NCBI RefSeq assembly: GCF_030409525.1 | Contig: NZ_JAUFQB010000062.1 | Span: 49,214 to 113,213 of the forward strand | Length of the DNA: 64,000 nucleotides | Origin: Kaistella yonginensis | Lineage (GTDB): Bacteria > Bacteroidota > Bacteroidia > Flavobacteriales > Weeksellaceae | Direction of reading: 5' to 3' | Part shown: positions 9,678-17,806 of the stretch, piece after piece | Layout of the letters: each line of letters opens with the position of its first letter | Numbering within the stretch: the stretch's first letter is position 1 | The notes under the pieces: generated by a model | The model's input: the letters and a program-made list of their open reading frames with translations, nothing else | What the model was told of the DNA's origin: nothing | Database searches by the model: none | Made by a program: the position numbers and the translations under genes

Positions 9678-9685
9678 TATCTTTG
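9678..9685 (+). promoter_or_regulatory. -7 promoter box (TATCTTTG) of the copper cluster
   Basis: Exact TAnnTTTG match 11 bases before the ATG of the HYC_CC_PP gene. Confidence 0.55.
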
Positions 9686-9696
9686 CATAAATATTA

Positions 9697-10074
9697 ATGA
9701 AAAAAATTCTCGCCATATTGCTTACTGTTTTTTATTTCGGATCTTCTTCCGGAATGGTTTACAACCTGCATTATTGTTTGGATGAAATTTTTATTTCTGT
9801 CGGTGCTCAAGAAAATGACTGTGACATTTGTGACCGTACTACAGCAAATGACTGTTGTAAATCGGAAATTAAAATTGTTAAAACAGATATCGCGCAAAAG
9901 GCTAACCTTTTAGCGGTAGATTTCTCTTCTGTCGTTGCTATTCTTCCTCTTCAGCATTTTTCGGATTTTATTCATCCAATTATAGAACGGAATTATTTTT
10001 CTATTCTTATCAATGCGCCTCCTGATAAAGAGCAACTCCCTTTATTTATCACTTACTGTAATTTTAGAATTTAG
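9697..10074 (+). CDS. HYC_CC_PP-family small exported protein
   Basis: A 125-residue protein with a Sec signal peptide. It carries the three signatures that name this Bacteroidota family: HYC (LHYCLD, near residue 26), the cysteine group CDIC...DCC (about 46-57) and PP (NAPPDKEQ, about 108). Four Cys and one His in a small exported protein suggest metal binding. Members are commonly found beside copper and heavy-metal genes, as here. The function is not established. It opens a same-strand run with the DUF3347, DUF305 and multicopper oxidase genes. Confidence 0.85.
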   Translation: MKKILAILLTVFYFGSSSGMVYNLHYCLDEIFISVGAQENDCDICDRTTANDCCKSEIKIVKTDIAQKANLLAVDFSSVVAILPLQHFSDFIHPIIERNYFSILINAPPDKEQLPLFITYCNFRI

Positions 10075-10170
10075 AATAAAACCCTTCACTCTTTATTAAG
10101 AATGCAGAAAAAATTGCATCCATTTTAGCGATGGACTATTTCTATTTTAAAACAATCTAAAATTATTACA

Positions 10171-10641
10171 ATGAAAAAATTAATTTTCACTACCCTATTT
10201 TCTGTTTTTTCAATCGTAAGCATTTCTGCTCAAAAAAGTGATGCTTCTGTTTCAAAATTATACCAGAATTATCTAACGCTCAAAAACGCTTTGGTCACCG
10301 ACAATTCAGACGAGGCATCGAAAGCTGCGAATGCTTTTATTAAATCAGCATCCATGATTGATTATAAAGTGCTGTCGGAAGGGAATTTAGACATTCTTCG
10401 AAAAGATGCTTCAAAAATTGCAGACAGTCGAAGCATAGAAGCTCAAAGGGAATCGTTTAATAGCCTTTCTAAGAACGTGATCGCACTTACCCAAAAATTT
10501 AAACTGGCCGATCAGTCGGTGTTTATTCAGTATTGCCCTATGGCAAAAGCCAGCTGGTTAAGTGCTGAAAAAAATATTAAAAATCCATACTACGGAAGTT
10601 CCATGTTAACCTGTGGAAGTGTAAAATCTGAACTGAAATAA
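10171..10641 (+). CDS. DUF3347-domain periplasmic protein
   Basis: A 156-residue exported protein (signal peptide to about residue 20, SISAQ). The C-terminal YCPMAKASWLS...NPYYGSSMLTCG is the DUF3347 signature, with Cys and Met residues suited to copper. The same domain is fused to, or sits beside, CusB-type efflux adaptors in Bacteroidota, so a periplasmic copper chaperone or sensor role is a reasonable inference. It lies 96 bases after the HYC_CC_PP gene and 111 before the DUF305 gene, consistent with one copper-responsive unit. Confidence 0.85.
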   Translation: MKKLIFTTLFSVFSIVSISAQKSDASVSKLYQNYLTLKNALVTDNSDEASKAANAFIKSASMIDYKVLSEGNLDILRKDASKIADSRSIEAQRESFNSLSKNVIALTQKFKLADQSVFIQYCPMAKASWLSAEKNIKNPYYGSSMLTCGSVKSELK

Positions 10642-10752
10642 ACCTTCAGATTATCTATCAATGCCACAAGTTCGTGATTTTGCGCTAAAATAGAATTGAA
10701 TTTGTGGGGTTGGAGGATATCCGTTTTTTATTAACCTTTAAAAATTTACAAA

Positions 10753-11238
10753 ATGAAAAATTCTTCTGAAAAAACTCAAGAACATAAAAATCCGTATCCA
10801 AAATTTTTTGGAATGATGGCAGTCTCGTTTATTGTGATGTATGTTGTGATGTATCTGAATACCTATGAATTAGATCATGTGTACTTCAGTTTAACTCGTT
10901 TTTATATGACGTGTTTAATGATCGCCAGTATGGCTGTTTTGATGCTGCTTTTTATGCTCAAAATGTATAAAGACAAAAAAATGAATACGGGCATCATTGC
11001 CGGAAGTGTCGTTCTGTTTTTTGGTGCGCTTTTTCTTGTTCGTTCCCAAAAAACAGTAGATGATATTTTGTGGATGGAAGCCATGATTCCACATCATTCC
11101 ATCGCTATTCTAACCAGCGAAAGGGCAAACATCAAAGATCCCGAAGTTAAGATTCTCGCTGAAAGCATTATTACTGCGCAGAGAAAAGAAATTGAAGAAA
11201 TGAAAAGAATGATTAAAAGACTAAAAAATGATAAATAA
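10753..11238 (+). CDS. DUF305-type membrane protein
   Basis: A 161-residue membrane protein with three predicted transmembrane helices (about residues 20-38, 50-70 and 79-95) and a C-terminal helical part with MEAMIPHHSIAI, the DUF305 (ferritin-like four-helix) signature containing the HH motif. DUF305 proteins often accompany copper-resistance genes. The 3' end overlaps the multicopper oxidase start by 11 bases, which suggests translational coupling. Confidence 0.82.
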   Translation: MKNSSEKTQEHKNPYPKFFGMMAVSFIVMYVVMYLNTYELDHVYFSLTRFYMTCLMIASMAVLMLLFMLKMYKDKKMNTGIIAGSVVLFFGALFLVRSQKTVDDILWMEAMIPHHSIAILTSERANIKDPEVKILAESIITAQRKEIEEMKRMIKRLKNDK

Positions 11239-13597
11239 TAAGAATCTACTTTACAAAATTTACTTTTTAGCTTTTACCACTTTTTCAATCGGTGTTTTTT
11301 CGCAGCACCACGAGATGCACGCGACCGCTCAAGATAAAGCTAAAAGTGATTATAACGATGCTATTTCCTTTGGTGGAAAAACCGTTCGGTATGATTTGTT
11401 TGTGAAAGATACGTTAGTGAATTTCACCGGAAAACCTGTTCGGGCCATTGCTACCAACGGTAAACTACAAGCACCAACATTGTATTTTACAGAAGGTGAT
11501 ACCGCGGAAATTTATTTGCATAATCAACTGAAAGAAAATACAGGTTTGCATTGGCACGGTGTTATTTTGCCCAATGAAATGGATGGGGTGCCCTATCTCA
11601 CCACGAAAGAAGTGAAGCCGGGCGAAACCCATTTGTATAAATTTAAAATTTCACAAAATGGAACCTATTGGTATCATTCTCACGAAGGGCTTCAGGAACA
11701 GATTGGCATGAACGGAATTCTCGTTTTTAATAAACGCAATGGTGAACCAACAAATGAGTTTGCCGCAGACCTCCCAGTGCTTTTGGGTGAATGGACCGAT
11801 GAGAACCCGAAACAAATCATGCGTCGCCTTCACATGGATGAAACCGATTGGTATGCCATCAAAAAAGGAACGGTTCAAAGTTATTCTGAAGCTCTGAAAG
11901 CAGGTCATTTCGGCACAAAATTGCTCAACGAATGGAAAAGAATGGAAGCCATGGATGTAAGCGATGTTTATTATGACAAATTTTTAATTAATGGCAACAC
12001 CTCTTCCAACCATGCTCATCTTAAAGCGGGTGATAGAGTGAAATTACGCGTGGCCAATGGTGGTTCTTCTTCCTACTTTTGGCTTAATTACGGTGGTGGA
12101 AAAATAAAAGTAATTGCCAATGATGGGAATGAAGTTGAACCTGTGGAGGTTGATCGACTTATTATAGGAACATCAGAGACGTATGATATTGAAGTATTAA
12201 TCCCAGAGAATAAAAGTTTTGAATTCAGAGCGACTTCCGAAGACCGCCAAGGTTATGCCTCACTTTGGTTAGGCTCTGGCGAAAAAATAAAAGCCCCAAC
12301 TTTGCCTAAACTCATGCTTTTCGAAGGAATGAAAATGATGAATGGCATGATGAAAATGAGCGGCGACATGAAACCAATGACCATGAAAATGGGGAATCAA
12401 ATGATGGATATGAATGAAGTAATGTATCCCGAAATTCCCAAAAGCAAGCGAATGGAAACCTTGGAACACATGAACGAAATGATGGGTGGTTCCAACAAAA
12501 AAATCGATGAAAAGAGAGATCACAGTACTATGAATTCCGACCATACTAAGGAAATGGATCACAGCACATCTAGTAATACCTCCGCCGCTGAACTGGAAAT
12601 TGTTCGTCTTAATTATAATATGCTAAAATCTCCGTTTAAAACCATCTTAGCAACAGATCAGGTAAAAGAACTCAAGTTTACTTTGGAAGGAAACATGCGA
12701 AATTATTTATGGACGTTGGATAACAAAACGGTCACAGAATCGGATAAAATCTTAATAAAAAAAGGAGAAGTTGTTCGTATTACAATGTACAATAACTCGA
12801 TGATGCGCCACCCCATGCACCTTCATGGCCATGATTTCCGATTGATTAATTTAAAAGGAGAATATTCGCCTTTAAAAAACGTAGTCGATATCGCACCGAT
12901 GGAAACAGTTACGATCGAATTTGCCGCTAATCAAGATGGTGATTGGTTTTTCCATTGCCATATATTGTATCACATGATGTCCGGCATGGGAAGGGTTTTT
13001 AGTTATGAAAATTCTGCACCCAACCCACAATTACCAGACAAAGAAGCGTCTTACAAAAAATTCCTAAGCACGAATCGAATGGTGAATACCAAAGCCATGT
13101 TGGATATTTCATCAAACAAACTTCATTTTGAAAACATGACGATGCTAGGCGCACGCTGGATGAATAGTAATGAATTCCACAGCAATTACAAATTTGATCA
13201 TTATGAAGGAAGTGTAAAATTCGGACGTTTTCTCGGTAAATACCAATGGGCATTGCCTTACGTAGGTTTCAGAAGCAACAAAACCCATGATGATGCTGCC
13301 ACCTGGTTTGGTCAAAATGTACAGCCAGAACAGCAGAATGTAGCAATCGCTGGTCTTAGGTATATATTACCTTTTTTAATCACCGCTGATGCAAATGTAG
13401 ATCACTTTGGAAAAGTGCGACTTGAATTTAGTAGAGAGGGAATCCCAATCTCACCAAGAATTCGGGGCAGTTTTGCCGTTAATTCTGATAAAGAATTTGA
13501 TTTTGGTTTGAAATATATCGTCCACAAATGGGTTTCGATTTCAACAAACTATGATAGCGAATTTGGCTTTGGTGCCGGGTTAACTTTTAGGTACTAA
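11228..13597 (+). CDS. multicopper oxidase with CopB-like C-terminal domain
   Basis: A 789-residue exported protein (signal peptide ending near GVFSQ). Three cupredoxin regions carry the copper ligands: HWHG near residue 108, WYHSHEG near 148, HPMHLHGHDF near 529 and HCHILYHMMSGM near 579, which supply the type 1 and the type 2/3 cluster ligands. A Met/His-rich insert (about 365-445) resembles the Cu(I)-binding segments of CopA/CueO. Residues from about 620 to 789 have no oxidase motif and look like a CopB outer-membrane barrel, ending in the aromatic FGAGLTFRY. It probably oxidises toxic Cu(I) to Cu(II) in the periplasm. The barrel-like tail suggests outer-membrane tethering. Confidence 0.9.
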   Translation: MINNKNLLYKIYFLAFTTFSIGVFSQHHEMHATAQDKAKSDYNDAISFGGKTVRYDLFVKDTLVNFTGKPVRAIATNGKLQAPTLYFTEGDTAEIYLHNQLKENTGLHWHGVILPNEMDGVPYLTTKEVKPGETHLYKFKISQNGTYWYHSHEGLQEQIGMNGILVFNKRNGEPTNEFAADLPVLLGEWTDENPKQIMRRLHMDETDWYAIKKGTVQSYSEALKAGHFGTKLLNEWKRMEAMDVSDVYYDKFLINGNTSSNHAHLKAGDRVKLRVANGGSSSYFWLNYGGGKIKVIANDGNEVEPVEVDRLIIGTSETYDIEVLIPENKSFEFRATSEDRQGYASLWLGSGEKIKAPTLPKLMLFEGMKMMNGMMKMSGDMKPMTMKMGNQMMDMNEVMYPEIPKSKRMETLEHMNEMMGGSNKKIDEKRDHSTMNSDHTKEMDHSTSSNTSAAELEIVRLNYNMLKSPFKTILATDQVKELKFTLEGNMRNYLWTLDNKTVTESDKILIKKGEVVRITMYNNSMMRHPMHLHGHDFRLINLKGEYSPLKNVVDIAPMETVTIEFAANQDGDWFFHCHILYHMMSGMGRVFSYENSAPNPQLPDKEASYKKFLSTNRMVNTKAMLDISSNKLHFENMTMLGARWMNSNEFHSNYKFDHYEGSVKFGRFLGKYQWALPYVGFRSNKTHDDAATWFGQNVQPEQQNVAIAGLRYILPFLITADANVDHFGKVRLEFSREGIPISPRIRGSFAVNSDKEFDFGLKYIVHKWVSISTNYDSEFGFGAGLTFRY

Positions 13598-13615
13598 AAT
13601 CATTTTATATCTGAC

Positions 13616-13652
13616 AAAAAAACCGTTTTCATTTTTGGTGAAAACGGTTTTT
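13616..13652. terminator. bidirectional terminator after the multicopper oxidase gene
   Basis: AAAACCGTTTTC pairs with GAAAACGGTTTT around a nine-base loop, with A and T runs on both sides. It can serve the oxidase gene (plus) and the acidic small-protein gene at 13668 (minus). Confidence 0.85.
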
Positions 13653-13667
13653 CTATAATAATAAATC

Positions 13668-13961
13668 TTAGCTTAAAAGATCATCATTGATTTCTTCGTG
13701 ATTATCTGCGTTGTCACTACGACTGTAAAAGTTATTTTCTTCATCCTCAGACCCAATTTCTTCCATTGTATCATCCGCAGAAGAGCCCGGAACATCAAGA
13801 TTATCGCCTAACCGTTCTACATTTTGTTGCGGATGTAGGATAGGATTTCCATCGCCATCTAAGGATATCGCTTCTTCTTGATTAAAAATATCATTTTCCG
13901 GACTATAGTTCATTTCTTTCAAATTTTCATTCTGTTCATCGGTATTATCTCGTGGTATCAT
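13668..13961 (-). CDS. small acidic hypothetical protein
   Basis: A 97-residue strongly acidic protein (many Asp, Glu and Asn; no signal peptide, no membrane segment, few hydrophobic residues), probably intrinsically disordered. I do not recognise a domain. The neighbouring minus-strand gene at 14038 encodes a similar acidic, Asn-rich protein, so the two may be functionally linked. It is probably a real gene, because the frame is open for its full length, has a good start and meets a terminator directly. Confidence 0.6.
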   Translation of the reverse strand: MIPRDNTDEQNENLKEMNYSPENDIFNQEEAISLDGDGNPILHPQQNVERLGDNLDVPGSSADDTMEEIGSEDEENNFYSRSDNADNHEEINDDLLS

Positions 13962-14037
13962 GATAAAATATTTTAAGGTTTAACGTTGACATGAAGATTA
14001 GATGTTCTAATCCTTTAATTTTTTTCTAAGGAAATCT

Positions 14038-14271
14038 TTATAGATCACCTTCCATTGCTTGGTTTTTATTATTTTCCCAAGCATCATTATACGCCTTTTT
14101 TTGATTTTCCCACGCCTTTGGTGGCACTGCATTTTCTGCATTGAGTGGCCGATCATTAACGATGATTTCATTTTCATCATTACTTTCATTTCGTAGTACA
14201 CGGTCATCTACTCCGGCAATTTTAATTATTCGACTGTTGTTTTCGACCAATTTATCATCTTTGTTTTCCAT
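14038..14271 (-). CDS. small acidic Asn-rich hypothetical protein
   Basis: A 77-residue hydrophilic protein (N-terminus MENKDDKLVENNSR, C-terminus NNKNQAMEGDL) without signal peptide or membrane segment. The C-terminal part (AWENQKKAYNDAWENNKNQ) contains two AWEN repeats and may form a helix. Function unknown. It lies 76 bases upstream of the other acidic small protein on the same strand and is divergent from ftsK. A shorter frame overlaps it in another register and is less protein-like. Confidence 0.55.
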   Translation of the reverse strand: MENKDDKLVENNSRIIKIAGVDDRVLRNESNDENEIIVNDRPLNAENAVPPKAWENQKKAYNDAWENNKNQAMEGDL

Positions 14272-14485
14272 GATTTTTACATTTAAAAAGTTGTGTTTAT
14301 TCTAAAACAAATACTATTCCGCAATCAATAGCGTTTCCCGAGCTTCTAAAAAAAATATCCTACAAAACCGAGTCGAAAACCTTTGCTCAAAACACTTCTT
14401 ACACCGACCGAAATGATCTTATTTTTAACCTTAAAAAACAATTAACTTTCTTGATCATTGACAAAATTTTCTTAATTATTATTAT

Positions 14486-14493
14486 TAAATTTG
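14486..14493 (+). promoter_or_regulatory. ftsK: -7 promoter box (TAAATTTG) of ftsK
   Basis: Exact TAnnTTTG match 14 bases before the ATG at 14508. It lies inside the frame that would begin at 14451, which argues against that longer start. Confidence 0.55.
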
Positions 14494-14507
14494 CCCTGAT
14501 TGATATT

Positions 14508-16961
14508 ATGGAAAAAAATACTAAAAAAAACACGCCTAAAACCGTTGAACAAAATAAAATCCTTTCTAAACCCCGCATATTTTTCGGAATACTATTTCTT
14601 GTGATTGCGGTGGTTGGTATTCTTTCTTTCATTTCTTATTTAATGAACTGGAAGGCAGATCAAAGCCAGGCTGGTACTATGCTCGATAAAACGATTAAAT
14701 CATCAAATATTTTTGGGAAAATCGGTGATTGGCTCGGTAATATTTTTATTTTCGAAAGTATCGGGATTGCGGCTTTTTTAGTAGCATTTCTATTTTTTGT
14801 TTTCGGACTTATGATTCTGAAAAAAAATTATTTTAAACCTTGGAAAACCATTGGCCATTCTTTATTCTTTATCTGCTGGCTTCCTATTTTTATGGGTGCA
14901 ATCACCCAAGGTGAAGGGGTTCTAAGTGGTGTTTACGGTTTTCAAATCATGGATTTTTTGAATTCAGTTATTGGCAGTGCCGGCTTATGGATGGTAATTT
15001 TGGTAAGCATCGGACTGTATTTTATTTTAGAATTTAATCTTCGTCCGAGCAGTATTAAATCAAAATTAAGTGACTTGAACGACAATACGATTGGCCGTGT
15101 AAAAGGAATGATGCCCCGATCCGCTGAAAATTTTGAAGCTGATGAAGGGTTAGAAGAATTGGCGAAAAGTGAGCACCCAAACATTAAGGTGACTGCAACC
15201 AATTCAACCCTTGAACGAACAAAAGAAGTTATTCTAACGAACGAAATCGAAGCTATAAAAACGCCCAATCAAACTTCATTTGAACAGCAAGATCTACCCA
15301 CTGCTGTGACTTTAAAACCTACATCGCTTACGATTGAGAATCCCAATACTCCAAAAGTTGATGATATTGATTTTAAAGTTGAGGTCGCAAAAACAATTGA
15401 TATCATTGATGAAAGCGATCGCAAATCACAAGAACTAGTAGAAAAACATGGCTACTACGATCATAAATTAGAATTGGCTACATTTCAAATGCCAACCATT
15501 GATTTATTGCGTGATTATGGGAATGAGGAAATCTCTATAAACAAAGAAGAACTGGAAGAAAATAAAAATAAAATTGTTGGCCTCCTTAAAAACTTTAATG
15601 TAGGTATTTCTGAAATTAAAGCGACTATTGGTCCCACGGTTACTTTATATGAAATTGTTCCGGAAGCTGGTATTCGTGTAGCTTCAATAAAGAAATTACA
15701 AGATGATATTGCCTTAAATCTTTCTGCTTTAGGAATCAGAATAATTGCACCAATGCCCGGGAAAGGAACCATAGGGATTGAAGTTCCAAGAAAAAACCCA
15801 TCAATGGTATCGATGCGAAGTGTAATTGCTTCTCAGAAATTCCAAAATTCAGATATGGATTTGCCGGTCGTTTTTGGAAAAACCATATCCAATGAGATTT
15901 TCATGGCAGATTTAGCCAAAATGCCTCACCTATTGATGGCGGGAGCAACCGGACAAGGAAAATCAGTCGGAATTAATGCGATTTTAACTTCTTTACTTTA
16001 TAAGAAACATCCGAGTGAATTGAAATTCGTCATGGTAGATCCAAAGAAAGTGGAACTTTCGCTGTATTCCAAAATTGAAAGACATTATTTGGCAAAGCTG
16101 CCGGATGGTGAAGATGCGATTATCACCGATACTCATAAAGTGATTAATACGTTGAATTCCCTTTGCATTGAAATGGATCAGCGTTATGATTTATTGAAAA
16201 ATGCGTTTTGTAAAAACATTAAAGAGTACAATAAAAAATTCTCTGAACGGAAATTAAATCCAGAAAACGGACATCGGTATTTACCTTACATCGTGTTGGT
16301 TGTTGATGAATTTGCTGATTTAATTATGACCGCCGGAAAAGAAGTAGAACTTCCCATTGCCCGCTTGGCGCAATTGGCAAGAGCGGTGGGAATTCATTTA
16401 ATTGTGGCAACACAAAGACCGTCTGTTAACGTAATTACCGGTATGATTAAAGCGAATTTTCCTGCGAGAGCTGCCTTCCGGGTGATTTCAAGTGTAGATT
16501 CACGTACCATTTTAGATTCCCCCGGTGCAGATCAATTGATCGGAAAAGGAGATATGCTTTATTTTAATGGAAATGAAATTATGCGCCTACAATGTGCTTT
16601 TGTTGATACTCCAGAAGTAGAAAAAATTGCTGAATTTATTGGCGAACAAAAAGGCTATGCGAGTGCATTCATGCTTCCGGAATATTCTGCGGAAGAATCT
16701 ACCTCTACAGTGGGTGCTTTTGATCCGAATGAAAAAGATGCGCTTTTCGAAGATGCTGCCAGAATATTAGTTTCTACACAGCAAGGCTCCACTTCGATGT
16801 TACAACGACAATTAAAATTGGGTTATAACCGCGCGGGAAGAATTATGGATCAGTTAGAGGCCAGCGGTGTTGTGGGTGGATTCAATGGTGCAAAAGCCAG
16901 AGAAGTATTAATCAGTGATTTAAATTCTTTGGAACAGTTTTTGGAAGAATTGCGCAAGTAA
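14508..16961 (+). CDS. ftsK: DNA translocase FtsK/SpoIIIE
   Basis: Septal DNA pump that clears and aligns chromosome termini at division. The 817-residue protein has four predicted N-terminal transmembrane helices (about residues 22-45, 80-108, 115-140 and 150-180), an acidic linker, the RecA-like motor with Walker A GATGQGKS at 479-486 and Walker B LVVDEFADL near 600, and a C-terminal winged-helix gamma domain (STSMLQRQLKLGYNRAGRIMDQLE) that reads orienting DNA sequences. I choose the ATG at 14508 because a promoter box sits between it and the upstream in-frame start. The linker is short compared with the enterobacterial protein, as is usual in Bacteroidota. Confidence 0.96.
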   Translation: MEKNTKKNTPKTVEQNKILSKPRIFFGILFLVIAVVGILSFISYLMNWKADQSQAGTMLDKTIKSSNIFGKIGDWLGNIFIFESIGIAAFLVAFLFFVFGLMILKKNYFKPWKTIGHSLFFICWLPIFMGAITQGEGVLSGVYGFQIMDFLNSVIGSAGLWMVILVSIGLYFILEFNLRPSSIKSKLSDLNDNTIGRVKGMMPRSAENFEADEGLEELAKSEHPNIKVTATNSTLERTKEVILTNEIEAIKTPNQTSFEQQDLPTAVTLKPTSLTIENPNTPKVDDIDFKVEVAKTIDIIDESDRKSQELVEKHGYYDHKLELATFQMPTIDLLRDYGNEEISINKEELEENKNKIVGLLKNFNVGISEIKATIGPTVTLYEIVPEAGIRVASIKKLQDDIALNLSALGIRIIAPMPGKGTIGIEVPRKNPSMVSMRSVIASQKFQNSDMDLPVVFGKTISNEIFMADLAKMPHLLMAGATGQGKSVGINAILTSLLYKKHPSELKFVMVDPKKVELSLYSKIERHYLAKLPDGEDAIITDTHKVINTLNSLCIEMDQRYDLLKNAFCKNIKEYNKKFSERKLNPENGHRYLPYIVLVVDEFADLIMTAGKEVELPIARLAQLARAVGIHLIVATQRPSVNVITGMIKANFPARAAFRVISSVDSRTILDSPGADQLIGKGDMLYFNGNEIMRLQCAFVDTPEVEKIAEFIGEQKGYASAFMLPEYSAEESTSTVGAFDPNEKDALFEDAARILVSTQQGSTSMLQRQLKLGYNRAGRIMDQLEASGVVGGFNGAKAREVLISDLNSLEQFLEELRK

Positions 16962-16963
16962 TG

Positions 16964-17066
16964 CGCCCCGACTTGAGTGGAGCTCTTTTTTATAAATTTT
17001 TTGTGCTGCAAAGGCAAAGGCAAATTTTATAAAAAAAGCGGGAACGGAAGGCGGAAAAAGGCGCCC
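16964..17066 (+). repeat. dispersed GC-box palindromic element, copy A
   Basis: Intergenic element beginning GCGCCCCGACTTGAGTGGA and ending with AGCGGGAACGGAAGGCGG. Inside it, TTTTTTATAAA (16986-16996) pairs with TTTATAAAAAA (17026-17036). It shares the layout GCCCCGA....AGTG ... AGCGGGA..GGA with the reverse complement of 30136-30235. I recognise this pattern as an intergenic element common in flavobacterial genomes. It sits directly between the ftsK stop codon and the LolA gene. Confidence 0.6.
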
Positions 17067-17085
17067 AAAAAAAAGAAAAAAAAGA

Positions 17086-17733
17086 ATGAAAAATGTATTA
17101 AAAAAAATAGCTTTAGCAGTATTTACAGTTGGTGCTGTTGCAAGCTTTTCTGCCCAGAAAATCGATGCAAAAGCGAAAGCAATTTTAGATGCTGTGGCGA
17201 CCAATTATAAAAGTAAAGAAAATGTTTATTTTAAATTCGTCTACGGAACTGGATCCGGTAAGAAAGTCACCAAAACGGAACCCGGCATTTTTTATTCTGC
17301 CAAAGACCTTTATAAACTGAAAATAATGGGTACCGAGCAGATATTTGATGGAAATAAAATTTATAACATTTCTGAAGAAGACCAAGAAGTAACTGTTGCC
17401 AAGCCCTCAGGGAGCGAACAAATGTTCTCGCCTCTTAATTATATCGAGGAATATAAAAAAGGCTACAATGTAAAATATATTGGGAAAATTAAGGTGAACG
17501 GCGTACATGCTGATTATATTAAATTAACGCCCACAAAAAATAATGGTATTAAAGAGGTCAATCTTTTTGTAAACGCTGCAAAAAAGCAGTTGGTTAAGAT
17601 TGAGCAATTCTCTAATGACAATGCAGTTTCGGTGATTGCAATCAGTAATTATAAAGAAAATCAAAAGTTGAGCAGTACCATGTTTACTTTTGATAAAGAA
17701 CAATACAAAAACTATTTTGTTACCGAACTTTAG
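17086..17733 (+). CDS. LolA-family lipoprotein carrier
   Basis: A 215-residue periplasmic protein (signal peptide ending VASFSAQ). It has the LolA fold sequence pattern: KAKAILDAVATNYKSKENVYFKF, the later GIFYSAKDLYKLKIMGTEQIFDGNKIY and a C-terminal sheet. LolA shuttles lipoproteins from the inner membrane LolCDE complex to the outer membrane; in Bacteroidota the receptor LolB is usually absent. It lies after ftsK and before an LptF/G permease, so the neighbourhood is devoted to envelope biogenesis. A second LolA-like protein is encoded at 20038. Confidence 0.82.
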   Translation: MKNVLKKIALAVFTVGAVASFSAQKIDAKAKAILDAVATNYKSKENVYFKFVYGTGSGKKVTKTEPGIFYSAKDLYKLKIMGTEQIFDGNKIYNISEEDQEVTVAKPSGSEQMFSPLNYIEEYKKGYNVKYIGKIKVNGVHADYIKLTPTKNNGIKEVNLFVNAAKKQLVKIEQFSNDNAVSVIAISNYKENQKLSSTMFTFDKEQYKNYFVTEL

Positions 17734-17756
17734 ACCACAAAACATCACGAAAAAAA

Positions 17757-17792
17757 AAGTCACAAAGGAAATATTTCTTTTGTGGCTTTTTT
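17757..17792 (+). terminator. terminator after the LolA gene
   Basis: AAAAGTCACAAA pairs with TTTGTGGCTTTT, and the inner GAAAT/ATTTC extends the stem. A T run follows. Confidence 0.8.
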
Positions 17793-17794
17793 GG

Positions 17795-17802
17795 TAAATT
17801 TG
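17795..17802 (+). promoter_or_regulatory. -7 promoter box (TAAATTTG) directly before lptF/G
   Basis: Exact TAnnTTTG match ending only four bases before the ATG at 17807. If used, transcription would begin at or within a few bases of the start codon. Confidence 0.5.
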
Positions 17803-17806
17803 AGCC

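Noticed and set aside
12269..12562. 97-residue His/Phe-rich frame opposite the multicopper oxidase
   Set aside because: It is the antisense image of the oxidase Met/His-rich segment (Met and His codons reversed), not a metal-binding protein.
14007..14207. 66-residue basic, Met/Lys-rich frame
   Set aside because: It overlaps the acidic 77-residue gene in another register and has the biased composition of a shadow frame.
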